This document shows, piece by piece, positions 57,143 through 64,000 of a stretch of 64,000 nucleotides of DNA. How positions within the stretch are numbered: position 1 is the stretch's first letter; every line of letters begins with the position of its first letter. Both the position numbers and the translations under genes were made by a program. Under the pieces are notes generated by a model. It saw nothing but the letters and a program-made list of their open reading frames with translations, did no database searches and had not been told where the DNA came from. Source of the DNA: Dysgonomonas mossii (GTDB lineage Bacteria; Bacteroidota; Bacteroidia; Bacteroidales; Dysgonomonadaceae); the NCBI RefSeq assembly GCF_004569505.1, contig NZ_SPPK01000002.1, forward strand, positions 806,001 through 870,000. Direction: 5' to 3'.

Positions 57143-57244
57143 TAGAACTGGCTGAAAGGAAGTAAATAACTTACTCTTCTTTGTCATCCTGAACGAAGCG
57201 AAACATCTCGTGTTTAAAAGATAAAATCCTTTCAGGCAGTTCTA
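57143..57244. repeat. 102-bp inverted-repeat element between convergent genes
   Basis: Arms 57143-57160 (TAGAACTGGCTGAAAGGA) and 57227-57244 (TCCTTTCAGGCAGTTCTA) match at 17 of 18. The 66-nt interior includes TGTCATCCTGAACGAAGCGA (57182-57201), a sequence I recall as a common intergenic repeat in Bacteroidetes. It sits between the stops of rdgB and the convergent C26-M19 gene and may also act as their terminator. Confidence 0.7.
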
Positions 57245-57255
57245 TTTATTGCAAC

Positions 57256-59100
57256 TTATTTTTTTGCTCCTTTTTGAACAGTAGCCATTACCCTAAGGAG
57301 ATTGTCTCCCCATATCTTAGCGATATCTTCATCTGTGTAACCTTTCTCTAAAAGCTTCATCGTAATATTAATCATATCATTGCTGCCATTGCAGCCAATA
57401 AGCCCGCCACCGCCATCAAAGTCGGAAGCAATGCCTACATAATCTATTCCGGCGACCTTTACGGCATAATCGATATGCTCTATCGCATCAGATAGGGATG
57501 CTTTTTTCCGATCTTTATTCACAAAGAGATCTACCAAACATATTTGCACAACTCCTCCGTTCTTTGCTAAAGCTTGCATTTGCTTGTCTGTAAGGTTTCG
57601 GTCATGGTAGCATAGTGCTTGTACTGACGAATGAGAAGCGATAATAGGTTGAGTAGAGAGTTTGATAACATCCCAAAAAGTCTTTTCACTCACATGCGAT
57701 ATGTCAATCATAACTCCCTGTCTGTTCATTTCTTTTATTACCTCTTTCCCAAAGGGGCTTAACCCATTCCATTCAAGTGTAGTATCACTCGATGTATCAC
57801 ATATATCATTGTCTTTGGTATGACAAAGCGTAATATAATTCACCCCCATTTTCTTGAACCGGGCAATATTCTCAATATCTTTCCCTATTCCATAACCATT
57901 TTCTATTCCTATGAAAATGGCTTTCTTTGCTGCGTTTTTTATTCTAGCAAGATCATCTGTCGTATAAGCTATTTCGCAGATATCATTATTTTTCTCTACC
58001 TGCGAATGGATACCCTTTATCAATCCGTCTATTTTGTCGACGGCAGCCTGCGATGAAACTTTATCCCGTTTCCCTTGAGCCGTATAAGCAGCAAAGAAAA
58101 TAGCATCTAGCATGCCTTCTTCCATCTTCGGAATATTCACCTGATTGTTTTCTCTTTTTCCGATATCGAATCCTGCTTTTTTGAATTCTAAAGGAGTGTC
58201 GCTATGAGTATCAATAGAAAATATATGTTTATGCAGTTCTTTTGCCTTTCGGAAAGTTTCGGCTTCAGAAACTATGAATTTAAAGAATTTCAGCATCGTA
58301 GTATCTCCCCCGGCAACATGTCCTTCGGGATGCCATTGTACACCAATTATTCTTCTGTCGGGATAGGCTTCTATCGCTTCCACAATGCCATCCTGTGCTC
58401 TTGCTGCCAATTTGAATCCGGGAGCCACATCTTTTACACCCTGATGATGGAAGCTGTTGACAAATACTTCTGTTTTTCCAAGTATTTTACTCAATTGAGA
58501 ATCTTCTACAATAGAGACTTTATGTGTTCCTATTTCCTTAGGCTCACTTTGCCTGTGTTTTACACTTTTATCCTGATGCTGTGTGGGAATGTCTTGATAG
58601 AGTGTTCCTCCAAAAGCAACATTGATCGCCTGCTCTCCTCTACATATCCCTAATACAGGGATGTTGCGGTCTGTCGCCAACTTTAAAAGTACTAAATCAT
58701 AAATGTCACGGATAGAATCTATTTCATTCATATCCGGGATCGCCTGCTCTTTATAGTATAGCGGGTTGAAATCTTCACCGCCGGTCATTACTAATCCGTC
58801 GAGATCCTTTACAATATCTCTCAGTACTGTTCCTTTTGTCATCACAGGGATAATAAGAGGGCGTCCTCCGGCTTTGAGAATAGCTTCTATATATGTTCCG
58901 GGTACGCTCGATCCTCCGTTGCTTGTACGGCTTGCAGAGACTCCGATCAATGGTTGCTGTTTTGCTCTCAGATCAACAAAGTGCGAGTCTGTATATTCAT
59001 ACAATTTTTGCAAATCGGGGACTATCGACTCTTGTCCTCTTAGCGAAAGGATATTCAGAAACAATAATATAATGAGTATATTATATGTACTTCTTTTCAT
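57256..59100 (-). CDS. Secreted fusion of gamma-glutamyl peptidase C26 and dipeptidase M19
   Basis: A 614-residue exported protein (signal peptide MKRSTYNILIILLFLNILSLRGQ). Residues about 50-285 are a class I glutamine-amidotransferase-like peptidase of the PuuD/C26 type: DGLVMTGGEDFNPLYY, nucleophile Cys in LGICRGEQAIN, and the His-x-Glu of GVQWHPEGHV. Residues about 295-610 are membrane dipeptidase M19: FSIDTHSDTPL with the HxD metal site, and IDISHVSEKTFWDV and ASHSSVQAL with metal His. The fusion would pair gamma-glutamyl cleavage with dipeptide cleavage in the periplasm, for example for glutathione or murein peptides. Complete. Confidence 0.88.
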   Translation of the reverse strand: MKRSTYNILIILLFLNILSLRGQESIVPDLQKLYEYTDSHFVDLRAKQQPLIGVSASRTSNGGSSVPGTYIEAILKAGGRPLIIPVMTKGTVLRDIVKDLDGLVMTGGEDFNPLYYKEQAIPDMNEIDSIRDIYDLVLLKLATDRNIPVLGICRGEQAINVAFGGTLYQDIPTQHQDKSVKHRQSEPKEIGTHKVSIVEDSQLSKILGKTEVFVNSFHHQGVKDVAPGFKLAARAQDGIVEAIEAYPDRRIIGVQWHPEGHVAGGDTTMLKFFKFIVSEAETFRKAKELHKHIFSIDTHSDTPLEFKKAGFDIGKRENNQVNIPKMEEGMLDAIFFAAYTAQGKRDKVSSQAAVDKIDGLIKGIHSQVEKNNDICEIAYTTDDLARIKNAAKKAIFIGIENGYGIGKDIENIARFKKMGVNYITLCHTKDNDICDTSSDTTLEWNGLSPFGKEVIKEMNRQGVMIDISHVSEKTFWDVIKLSTQPIIASHSSVQALCYHDRNLTDKQMQALAKNGGVVQICLVDLFVNKDRKKASLSDAIEHIDYAVKVAGIDYVGIASDFDGGGGLIGCNGSNDMINITMKLLEKGYTDEDIAKIWGDNLLRVMATVQKGAKK

Positions 59101-59110
59101 TGTTAATCTC

Positions 59111-59902
59111 TTATTTTTTGTTAATCGTTCGAAGAGCCTTCTTTATTATATATTTTGTCTCCTTGGTCGGATTATTGCTTTCCCATTTATTTGTAACTTC
59201 AATTACAAAATCGGGACGGGTTTTACTTGCATCATTCAACCAATTGCCTACACTATCCTGTACATACTTTTCAGAGTCCGACTTTAGTGCTTCTAAAATT
59301 GGCAAAGCAATTTCGGGCTGTTGCTTAAGTTTTTCGATATGTTTGCTCCATACCCCATTCGGACGTATAGCTTCTGATGCAAATCTGCGAATATTATAAT
59401 CTTTGTCCTTAGTCCATGCTAACAATATCGGTATAGCATTTTCTATATTGCGATCCATATCTTCACGAACGGCCATCCATGCAATCTCTCTTACCCCAAA
59501 ATTGCCATCGGCGGCAAAATCTTTGATTGCTTCCAGTTTATCTACAAAAGATATTGATTTGTCTAAGCCTATCATATAGGCAGCCCAACAGCGTACATTA
59601 TCGGATATGTGACTTTTAAGTGCTTTCAACAGCTTCTTATCTGTTTCTTGAAGCGTTTCTCTCAAAAGCGTTTCTCCTATTCTGCGTATCGTTTGCATTG
59701 TACTCGCTTTTTCCAACACTTCAAGGTCTGATAAACAAGCCGTCGCATATTTCTCCGACAAAACGTTTTTCAAAAGCTCTTTTTGGTCAACAGCCAGCCA
59801 CTCTGTCAGATTAACAGACTCTATCATACCCAGATTCAGTTGTTGCAATACTTCGGCTGGTATATCTTTTAAGGATTTTGCTCCTTTTCTCTTAACTTCC
59901 AT
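59111..59902 (-). CDS. AlkD-like DNA alkylation repair/HEAT protein
   Basis: A 263-residue all-helical protein with HEAT-like repeats (ELLKNVLSEKYA, ISDNVRCWAAYMIGLD, DGNFGVREIAWMAVREDM, DYNIRRFASEAIRPNG, KYVQDSVGNWLNDASKTRPDFV). This layout is that of the AlkD family of DNA glycosylases that remove 3- and 7-alkyl purines; several repeats are present, including the NIRRFASEA segment. The glycosylase Asp/Trp residues cannot be verified by eye. A repeat with a -7 box lies just upstream. Confidence 0.75.
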   Translation of the reverse strand: MEVKRKGAKSLKDIPAEVLQQLNLGMIESVNLTEWLAVDQKELLKNVLSEKYATACLSDLEVLEKASTMQTIRRIGETLLRETLQETDKKLLKALKSHISDNVRCWAAYMIGLDKSISFVDKLEAIKDFAADGNFGVREIAWMAVREDMDRNIENAIPILLAWTKDKDYNIRRFASEAIRPNGVWSKHIEKLKQQPEIALPILEALKSDSEKYVQDSVGNWLNDASKTRPDFVIEVTNKWESNNPTKETKYIIKKALRTINKK

Positions 59903-60315
59903 ATATAAAACAAATTAAATAGAAAAAGTAACAAAAGTAACACTTTTAAATATATTATTTGTTGTCACTTTTTTCTTTATTCAATAATACTAATAGCCTC
60001 TTTAAATTTTCCACGAATTTTCTTCGTTCATTTTTAGTCTCTTTTGTCCGATTTATCATTTTATTCAACTCCAATACCCGCTATTATCGTTTCTCAAAAG
60101 AATAAATCATCCTGAAAATAGCTCTAAATATTGGAACGAGCAAAATTTAATCAGGCTCTAACAATCCTTAATATAAGACAATTTAATAATTAGAAAATAC
60201 AAGGTTCTGATATCTGTAGTCAAACGTCAGATTACAATGTTATTGCCTATAAATAAAAACAGAGGTTCTCTTTGTACGAAAACCTCTGTTGATTTATTCT
60301 TTAATATTGGATATG
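59903..60315 (-). promoter_or_regulatory. Spacer with GTAAC-type repeat and promoter box
   Basis: The 24-nt stretch at 59924-59947 (AAAAGTAACAAAAGTAACAC then TTTT) is a near-copy of that upstream of aroB. On the minus strand it contains TACTTTTG (59932-59939), a possible -7 box for the AlkD-like gene. The rest of the spacer, to the terminator at 60250, shows nothing else. Confidence 0.5.
60250..60290 (-). terminator. Terminator of the lipoprotein gene
   Basis: AACAGAGGTT (60258-60267) pairs perfectly with AACCTCTGTT (60281-60290), loop 13 nt; the minus strand continues TTTATTT. Lies 25 nt past the stop at 60316. Confidence 0.8.
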
Positions 60316-60870
60316 CTAATTTGCTATAAATTTAAACTCAGGAGTGATCTGATATTTCACAAAAGCAGTATCTGATTTTTCCACTTGGTCATCATCGTTG
60401 TCGCTATAGGTGAAATTTATAGTCTGAACAATAATCTCTTTACTATTTATCTTTGATGATACTTCGCTGTAATACTCTACCATATCTTCGTAAGCGACAA
60501 GCAGATTATCTTGCAGGTTTCCGCTTTTGTCGTAGCTTAACAAATACTCGGTTATTTCACCATCTGTTATCACTAGGACGGTTAATATTTTGCCATTCTC
60601 ATTCGCCAGTAAAATACGCCCCATCGATAAATCTTCGGCACTGTAACCTTCTAAACCTTTAACGTTGAACAACTGCAAATCGGTATACTCTTTTTCGGTC
60701 AGTCTGGCGATATCCGTCAGATCCATGCTATCTGCCTTATTGCTTAACTGGGTTTCTGAAAGCTCAACATTTAATGTATCCAACTGAGCTTGCTTATTTT
60801 CAGATTGTTTATTCTGACAGGATACGATTGTGACCAAAAATATAAAACTGAAAAGATAAATCTTTTTCAT
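60316..60870 (-). CDS. Lipoprotein of unknown function
   Basis: A 184-residue lipoprotein (MKKIYLFSFIFLVTIVSC, lipobox TIVSC). A short linker rich in Gln, Asn and Lys follows, then a globular part that contains LTEKEYTDLQLFNVKGL and ILTVLVITDGEITEYLLSYDKSG. The family is not recognised; the region resembles periplasmic domains that monitor or bind peptides but no motif confirms that. It follows rfbD by 36 nt. Confidence 0.7.
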   Translation of the reverse strand: MKKIYLFSFIFLVTIVSCQNKQSENKQAQLDTLNVELSETQLSNKADSMDLTDIARLTEKEYTDLQLFNVKGLEGYSAEDLSMGRILLANENGKILTVLVITDGEITEYLLSYDKSGNLQDNLLVAYEDMVEYYSEVSSKINSKEIIVQTINFTYSDNDDDQVEKSDTAFVKYQITPEFKFIAN

Positions 60871-60906
60871 TTTAGTAGCTAGAATGTGATTGTAAATTAA
60901 CTAAGT

Positions 60907-61860
60907 TCAAATAGATAACAATTCTTTGATGCAATTGTTTAAACTTTCTTCCCATTTAGGGATAGTAAGGTTGAATGTAGATTTTATCTTGGTTTTGTCC
61001 AGTACACTATATTTAGGCCTTGTGGCTTTTACCGGATATTGTTCGGTCGTTATAGGGTTCACTTTGCATGTATTGATACCCGCTTCTTTGTGGATTGCTA
61101 ATGTGAAATCGTACCAGGTAGTAGCCCCCTCATTGGAGTAATGGTATATACCGGGTTTAAATCCGTTGGCTTCACTGAAATCAAGTATTTTTACAATTGT
61201 TTTGGCCAGATCTGTTCCATAGGTAGGTGTTCCTCTCTGGTCGGCTACAACGTTTAGTGTTTCGCGCTCTTTGCCTAGTTTTATCATTGTCTTCACAAAG
61301 TTGCTTCCAAAAATGGAATACAACCATGCTGTTCGTATAATAATACTATCAGCACAAGCTTTCAATAATTCAGCTTCGCCTTCTTGCTTCGATTTACCAT
61401 ATACAGACTGAGGATTTACCGTATCAGTCTCAACATAAGGTTTGTTTGCTGTTCCATCATACACATAGTCTGTGGATATATGTATAACTTTAGCATTGTT
61501 GTTTGTTGCTGCCAGCCCTAAATTGGCAACAGCATCGCGGTTGATTTTATAACATAAATCTACATCATCCTCTGCTTTGTCCACAGCAGTATAAGCTGCG
61601 CAGTTGATAATGTACTTTATATTATTTTCTTTTATAAAGGAATCTACAGCCTTAAGATCAGTAATGTCCAGCTCTGCTACATCTGTAAAGAAGAAACGGA
61701 AGTTGTTTTCATGATTAGCCGATATTCGTCTTATCTCATTTCCCAACTGTCCGTTACATCCTGTAACAAGAATATTTTTCTGAACGAGTTCGAACAGAAA
61801 AATATTCTTCGCTGTTTCATCTTGATCGTCGGCTTGTTTATTTCCTGAAAAAAAAGCCAT
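60907..61860 (-). CDS. rfbD: dTDP-4-dehydrorhamnose reductase with N-terminal extension
   Basis: RfbD makes dTDP-L-rhamnose from dTDP-4-dehydrorhamnose with NADPH. The 317-residue protein has the Rossmann motif ILVTGCNGQLGNEIR, STDYVYDG with the active-site Tyr in TVNPQSVYGKSKQEGE, and RTAWLYSIFGSNFVKT. Compared with the family it carries about 28 extra residues at the front (MAFFSGNKQADDQDETAKNI...), because no ATG is found at the usual start; the codon before KNILVTG is CAG. A 15-bp inverted repeat (61768-61809) spans the join. It follows fabD by 15 nt. Other dTDP-rhamnose genes are not in this window. Confidence 0.85.
   Translation of the reverse strand: MAFFSGNKQADDQDETAKNIFLFELVQKNILVTGCNGQLGNEIRRISANHENNFRFFFTDVAELDITDLKAVDSFIKENNIKYIINCAAYTAVDKAEDDVDLCYKINRDAVANLGLAATNNNAKVIHISTDYVYDGTANKPYVETDTVNPQSVYGKSKQEGEAELLKACADSIIIRTAWLYSIFGSNFVKTMIKLGKERETLNVVADQRGTPTYGTDLAKTIVKILDFSEANGFKPGIYHYSNEGATTWYDFTLAIHKEAGINTCKVNPITTEQYPVKATRPKYSVLDKTKIKSTFNLTIPKWEESLNNCIKELLSI
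61768..61809. repeat. 15-bp inverted repeat at the rfbD N-terminal coding region
   Basis: AAGAATATTTTTCTG (61768-61782) and CAGAAAAATATTCTT (61795-61809) are exact inverted copies, 12 nt apart. The repeat spans the place where the usual rfbD start would be. Confidence 0.85.
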
Positions 61861-61875
61861 TTTGATTTATTTTTT

Positions 61876-62775
61876 TTAAATGCAGCTAACCAATTGTTGC
61901 TTGCCTGTTGCAGATACCTGTGGTGCTATTTTCTTTACAAGACCTTGTAAAACATTACCCGGTCCAAGTTCCACAAATTCAACAGCTCCGTCTGCAACCA
62001 TATGTTCAACAGATTGAGTCCATTTTACAGGTGCTGTTAATTGTGCTATCAAATTGTCCTTTATAACGGCAGGATCTGTTTCTCCTACTGTAGACACATT
62101 CTGATATACAGGACATGTAGGAACTGTGATAATTGTATTGTTTATAGCTTCCGACAATTTTACTTTTGCAGGCTCCATCAATGGAGAGTGGAATGCTCCT
62201 CCTACTTTCAGCTTAAGAGCTCTTTTTGCTCCGGCAGCAAGTAACAATTCGCATGCAGCATCAATACCTGTATTAGAACCTGATATTACCACCTGTCCGG
62301 GACAGTTATAATTAGCCGGTACAACTACTTCATTCTTGATAGATGCACATATTTCTTCTACTTTAGCGTCAGGCAATCCTAACACTGCTGCCATTGTAGA
62401 AGGATTCATTTCGCATGCTTCCTGCATAGCAAGAGCACGTTTATAAACAAGATTTAAACCATCTTCGAAAGACATGGCGCCGGCTGCAACCAAAGCAGAG
62501 AACTCTCCTAAAGAGTGACCCGCAACCATATCTGGCTTAAATTCATCGCCAATTGTTTTAGCCAATATTACCGAATGGAGGAAAATAGCCGGTTGAGTAA
62601 CTTTAGTCTGACGAAGATCTTCGTCAGTACCGTTAAACATTAAATCTGTTATGCGGAAACCTAAAATCTCATTCGCTTTTTCGAACATTTCTTTAGCAAC
62701 AGGAGATGTTTCGTAAAGGTCTTTACCCATTCCTACAAACTGAGCTCCTTGCCCTGGGAATACAAATGCTTTCAT
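61876..62775 (-). CDS. fabD: Malonyl-CoA:acyl carrier protein transacylase
   Basis: FabD loads malonate on acyl carrier protein for fatty acid synthesis. The 299-residue protein starts MKAFVFPGQGAQFVGMGKDLYE; the catalytic Ser is in GHSLGEFSALVAAG and the His in GAFHSPLM. An earlier TTG codon (62781) is less likely as start. Complete. rfbD follows 15 nt downstream. Confidence 0.95.
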   Translation of the reverse strand: MKAFVFPGQGAQFVGMGKDLYETSPVAKEMFEKANEILGFRITDLMFNGTDEDLRQTKVTQPAIFLHSVILAKTIGDEFKPDMVAGHSLGEFSALVAAGAMSFEDGLNLVYKRALAMQEACEMNPSTMAAVLGLPDAKVEEICASIKNEVVVPANYNCPGQVVISGSNTGIDAACELLLAAGAKRALKLKVGGAFHSPLMEPAKVKLSEAINNTIITVPTCPVYQNVSTVGETDPAVIKDNLIAQLTAPVKWTQSVEHMVADGAVEFVELGPGNVLQGLVKKIAPQVSATGKQQLVSCI

Positions 62776-62817
62776 TTTCAATATTTATAATTTATATAAG
62801 CAATTCAATTCAGGGTG

Positions 62818-62825
62818 CAAAATTA
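62818..62825 (-). promoter_or_regulatory. Probable -7 promoter box of fabD
   Basis: On the minus strand reads TAATTTTG (TAnnTTTG), 42 nt upstream of the fabD ATG. A -33 box is not clear. Confidence 0.5.
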
Positions 62826-62980
62826 GTAAAAAAATGAAATATAAGACACTGATAATGCACAAATAAAAAAAGTATGAGTTAAAAAGACATACTTTACTTC
62901 TTAATTCACTTATCGATACTATTATTTTGGATTGATGTAGATGATGCTTTTGCTGCCTCTTGCAAAGGTTATAGAATTAC

Positions 62981-63020
62981 TAAAAAAGAAAGGCTAATGA
63001 TTATATTCTATCATTAGCCT
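62981..63020 (-). terminator. Terminator of rprY
   Basis: AGGCTAATGAT (62991-63001) pairs perfectly with ATCATTAGCCT (63010-63020), loop 8 nt; the minus strand continues TTCTTTTTT. Lies 20 nt past the rprY stop. Confidence 0.85.
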
Positions 63021-63040
63021 CTCATATATAATTGCAATTA

Positions 63041-63754
63041 TTACTCTGCGCTTTCTTCTTCGTTTACCGGAGCTATCAGTTTGTAACCTTTACCATGGAT
63101 ATTGATGATCTCAATACTTGGGTCAGGTTTCAATAGCTTACGCAATTTAGTGATGTAAACATCCATGCTACGAGCGTTGAAGTAGTTATCGTCCACCCAA
63201 ATTTGCTTTAGGGCATGATTTCTTTCCAGAATGTCGTTAGCATGAGCACACAATAGAGCAAGAAGTTCTGCTTCTTTAGTTGTAAGTTTAGTACTTTCTC
63301 CATTGATCGTCAAAATTTGTTTTTGAGTATCAAAGTTCATATTACCAAACTGATAAAGCTGTTGTTCTTTACTTCTTTTACCTTTCACACGACGGAAGAT
63401 TGCTTCGATACGAAGAACAAGTTCCTCCATGCTGAACGGTTTCGTGATATAATCGTCTGCTCCGGCTTTGAATCCTTCCAGAATATCATCTTTCATATTT
63501 TTGGCTGTCAAGAATATGATAGGTATTTCTGTATTGATTGCTCTGATCTCTTTCACAAGAGTGATACCGTCTTTTTTAGGCATCATAACATCCAATATAC
63601 ACAAATCATACTTTTCTTTAACAAAGCCTTTGTATCCAACCTCACCATCGGTGTAGAGGTCTGTGTCGTACCCTTTGGCCTGAAGATATTCTCTTAGCAA
63701 CATACCAAGATTTTCATCATCTTCACATAAAAACAGTTTCAATTTTTCTTCCAT
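63041..63754 (-). CDS. rprY: OmpR-family response regulator, RprY-like
   Basis: A 237-residue response regulator. The receiver domain has LFLCEDDENLG with the acidic pair, phospho-acceptor Asp in CILDVMMPKKDGITLV, Thr in IIFLTAKN and Lys in YITKPFSMEEL. The C-terminal winged helix has LTTKEAELLALLCAHAND and YITKLRKLLK then IHGKGYKLI. The sequence and partner match RprY of Bacteroides, linked to stress and oxidative-stress response. It lies 31 nt after the histidine-kinase gene. Confidence 0.88.
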   Translation of the reverse strand: MEEKLKLFLCEDDENLGMLLREYLQAKGYDTDLYTDGEVGYKGFVKEKYDLCILDVMMPKKDGITLVKEIRAINTEIPIIFLTAKNMKDDILEGFKAGADDYITKPFSMEELVLRIEAIFRRVKGKRSKEQQLYQFGNMNFDTQKQILTINGESTKLTTKEAELLALLCAHANDILERNHALKQIWVDDNYFNARSMDVYITKLRKLLKPDPSIEIINIHGKGYKLIAPVNEEESAE

Positions 63755-63785
63755 AACTTACTTATTTACAGTTTATTTTGCTTAA

Positions 63786-64000
63786 CTAACTTTTACTCTT
63801 CATTATAGGCAGGCAAATTATAAATTTGGTGCCCTTCCCCAGCTCACTCTCGGCTTTTATTGTTCCTTTATGATCCTCTATTATTTTTTTTACGTATGCA
63901 AGTCCTAGTCCAAAACCTTTGACATCATGTCTGTTACCTGTTGATACCCGATAAAACCGTTCGAATATTTTCTTTACATATTCCTTTTTTATTCCGATAC
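63786..64000 (-). CDS. rprX: Sensor histidine kinase, RprX-like (5' part beyond window)
   Basis: Only the last 71 codons are in the window. They hold the end of the HATPase domain: [20 protein letters not shown] with the F box, then [30 protein letters not shown], which includes the G2 box. It ends [10 protein letters not shown]. The neighbouring RprY-like regulator supports the name, but the sensor part is not visible. Confidence 0.8.
   Translation of the reverse strand, partial: IGIKKEYVKKIFERFYRVSTGNRHDVKGFGLGLAYVKKIIEDHKGTIKAESELGKGTKFIICLPIMKSKS

Overview
The window looks like chromosome of a low-GC Bacteroidales bacterium. The evidence is: Bacteroidetes-type promoters (TTTG about 19 nt upstream of TAnnTTTG), few Shine-Dalgarno sequences, an RprX/RprY-like two-component pair, an ECF sigma/FecR/STN/TonB receptor/DUF4249 locus, and AroA, tsf and rplM-rpsI proteins of Bacteroidetes type. 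Gene content fits Dysgonomonas or a close relative, but the genus is a guess. No rRNA, tRNA, CRISPR array, IS element or prophage was recognised.

Layout. 1-5.5 kb (minus strand): a very long TPR protein cut by the left edge, a coiled-coil lipoprotein, rsmI and a HAD phosphatase. 5.6-16.4 kb (plus): a branched-chain amino acid operon that opens with a leader-peptide attenuator and runs leuA, acyltransferase, acyltransferase remnant, leuC, leuD, GH127 glycosidase, citramalate synthase, acyltransferase remnant, leuB. 16.6-18.4 kb (plus): rplY, pth and an S4-domain protein. 18.4-25.2 kb (plus): a cobalamin riboswitch in front of a tiny CWC-type cysteine-rich protein, an HPr-kinase/PEPCK-like P-loop protein, PEP carboxylase and aroA. 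25.2-33.4 kb (minus): era, a KdsC-like phosphatase, a DUF2520 protein, a small membrane protein, a nitroreductase, a sugar-phosphate transferase, topA and an unrecognised 358-residue protein. 33.6-36 kb (plus): an outer-membrane beta-barrel protein. 36-49.3 kb (minus): aroB, fmt, a ClC channel, gpmA, yaaA, a glycosyltransferase and flippase pair, the rplM-rpsI-rpsB-tsf ribosomal cluster, an acetyltransferase and thyA. 49.5-55 kb (minus): the sigma/FecR/TonB locus. 55.3-57.1 kb (plus): an aminotransferase and an ITPase. 57.2-64 kb (minus): a peptidase C26-M19 fusion, an AlkD-like protein, a lipoprotein, rfbD, fabD, rprY and the end of rprX.

How the genes work together. In the leu operon the leader peptide has 5 Leu and 4 Ile codons in 19, and its mRNA can fold as protector, antiterminator or terminator. 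This matches an operon that makes both leucine (leuA) and an isoleucine precursor (citramalate synthase), with leuCD and leuB shared by both routes. Three of the operon's gene junctions have gained unrelated material: acyltransferase genes or remnants at two, a glycosidase at a third. A fourth junction (leuC-leuD) holds an inverted repeat. PEP carboxylase next to a PEPCK/HPr-kinase-like protein suggests a PEP/oxaloacetate link, by context only.

The most interesting items are the leu/ile attenuator, the decaying acyltransferases inside that operon, the cobalamin riboswitch whose nearest gene is a 71-residue cysteine-rich protein, the HPrK/PEPCK-like protein beside ppc, and several large inverted repeats between or within genes.
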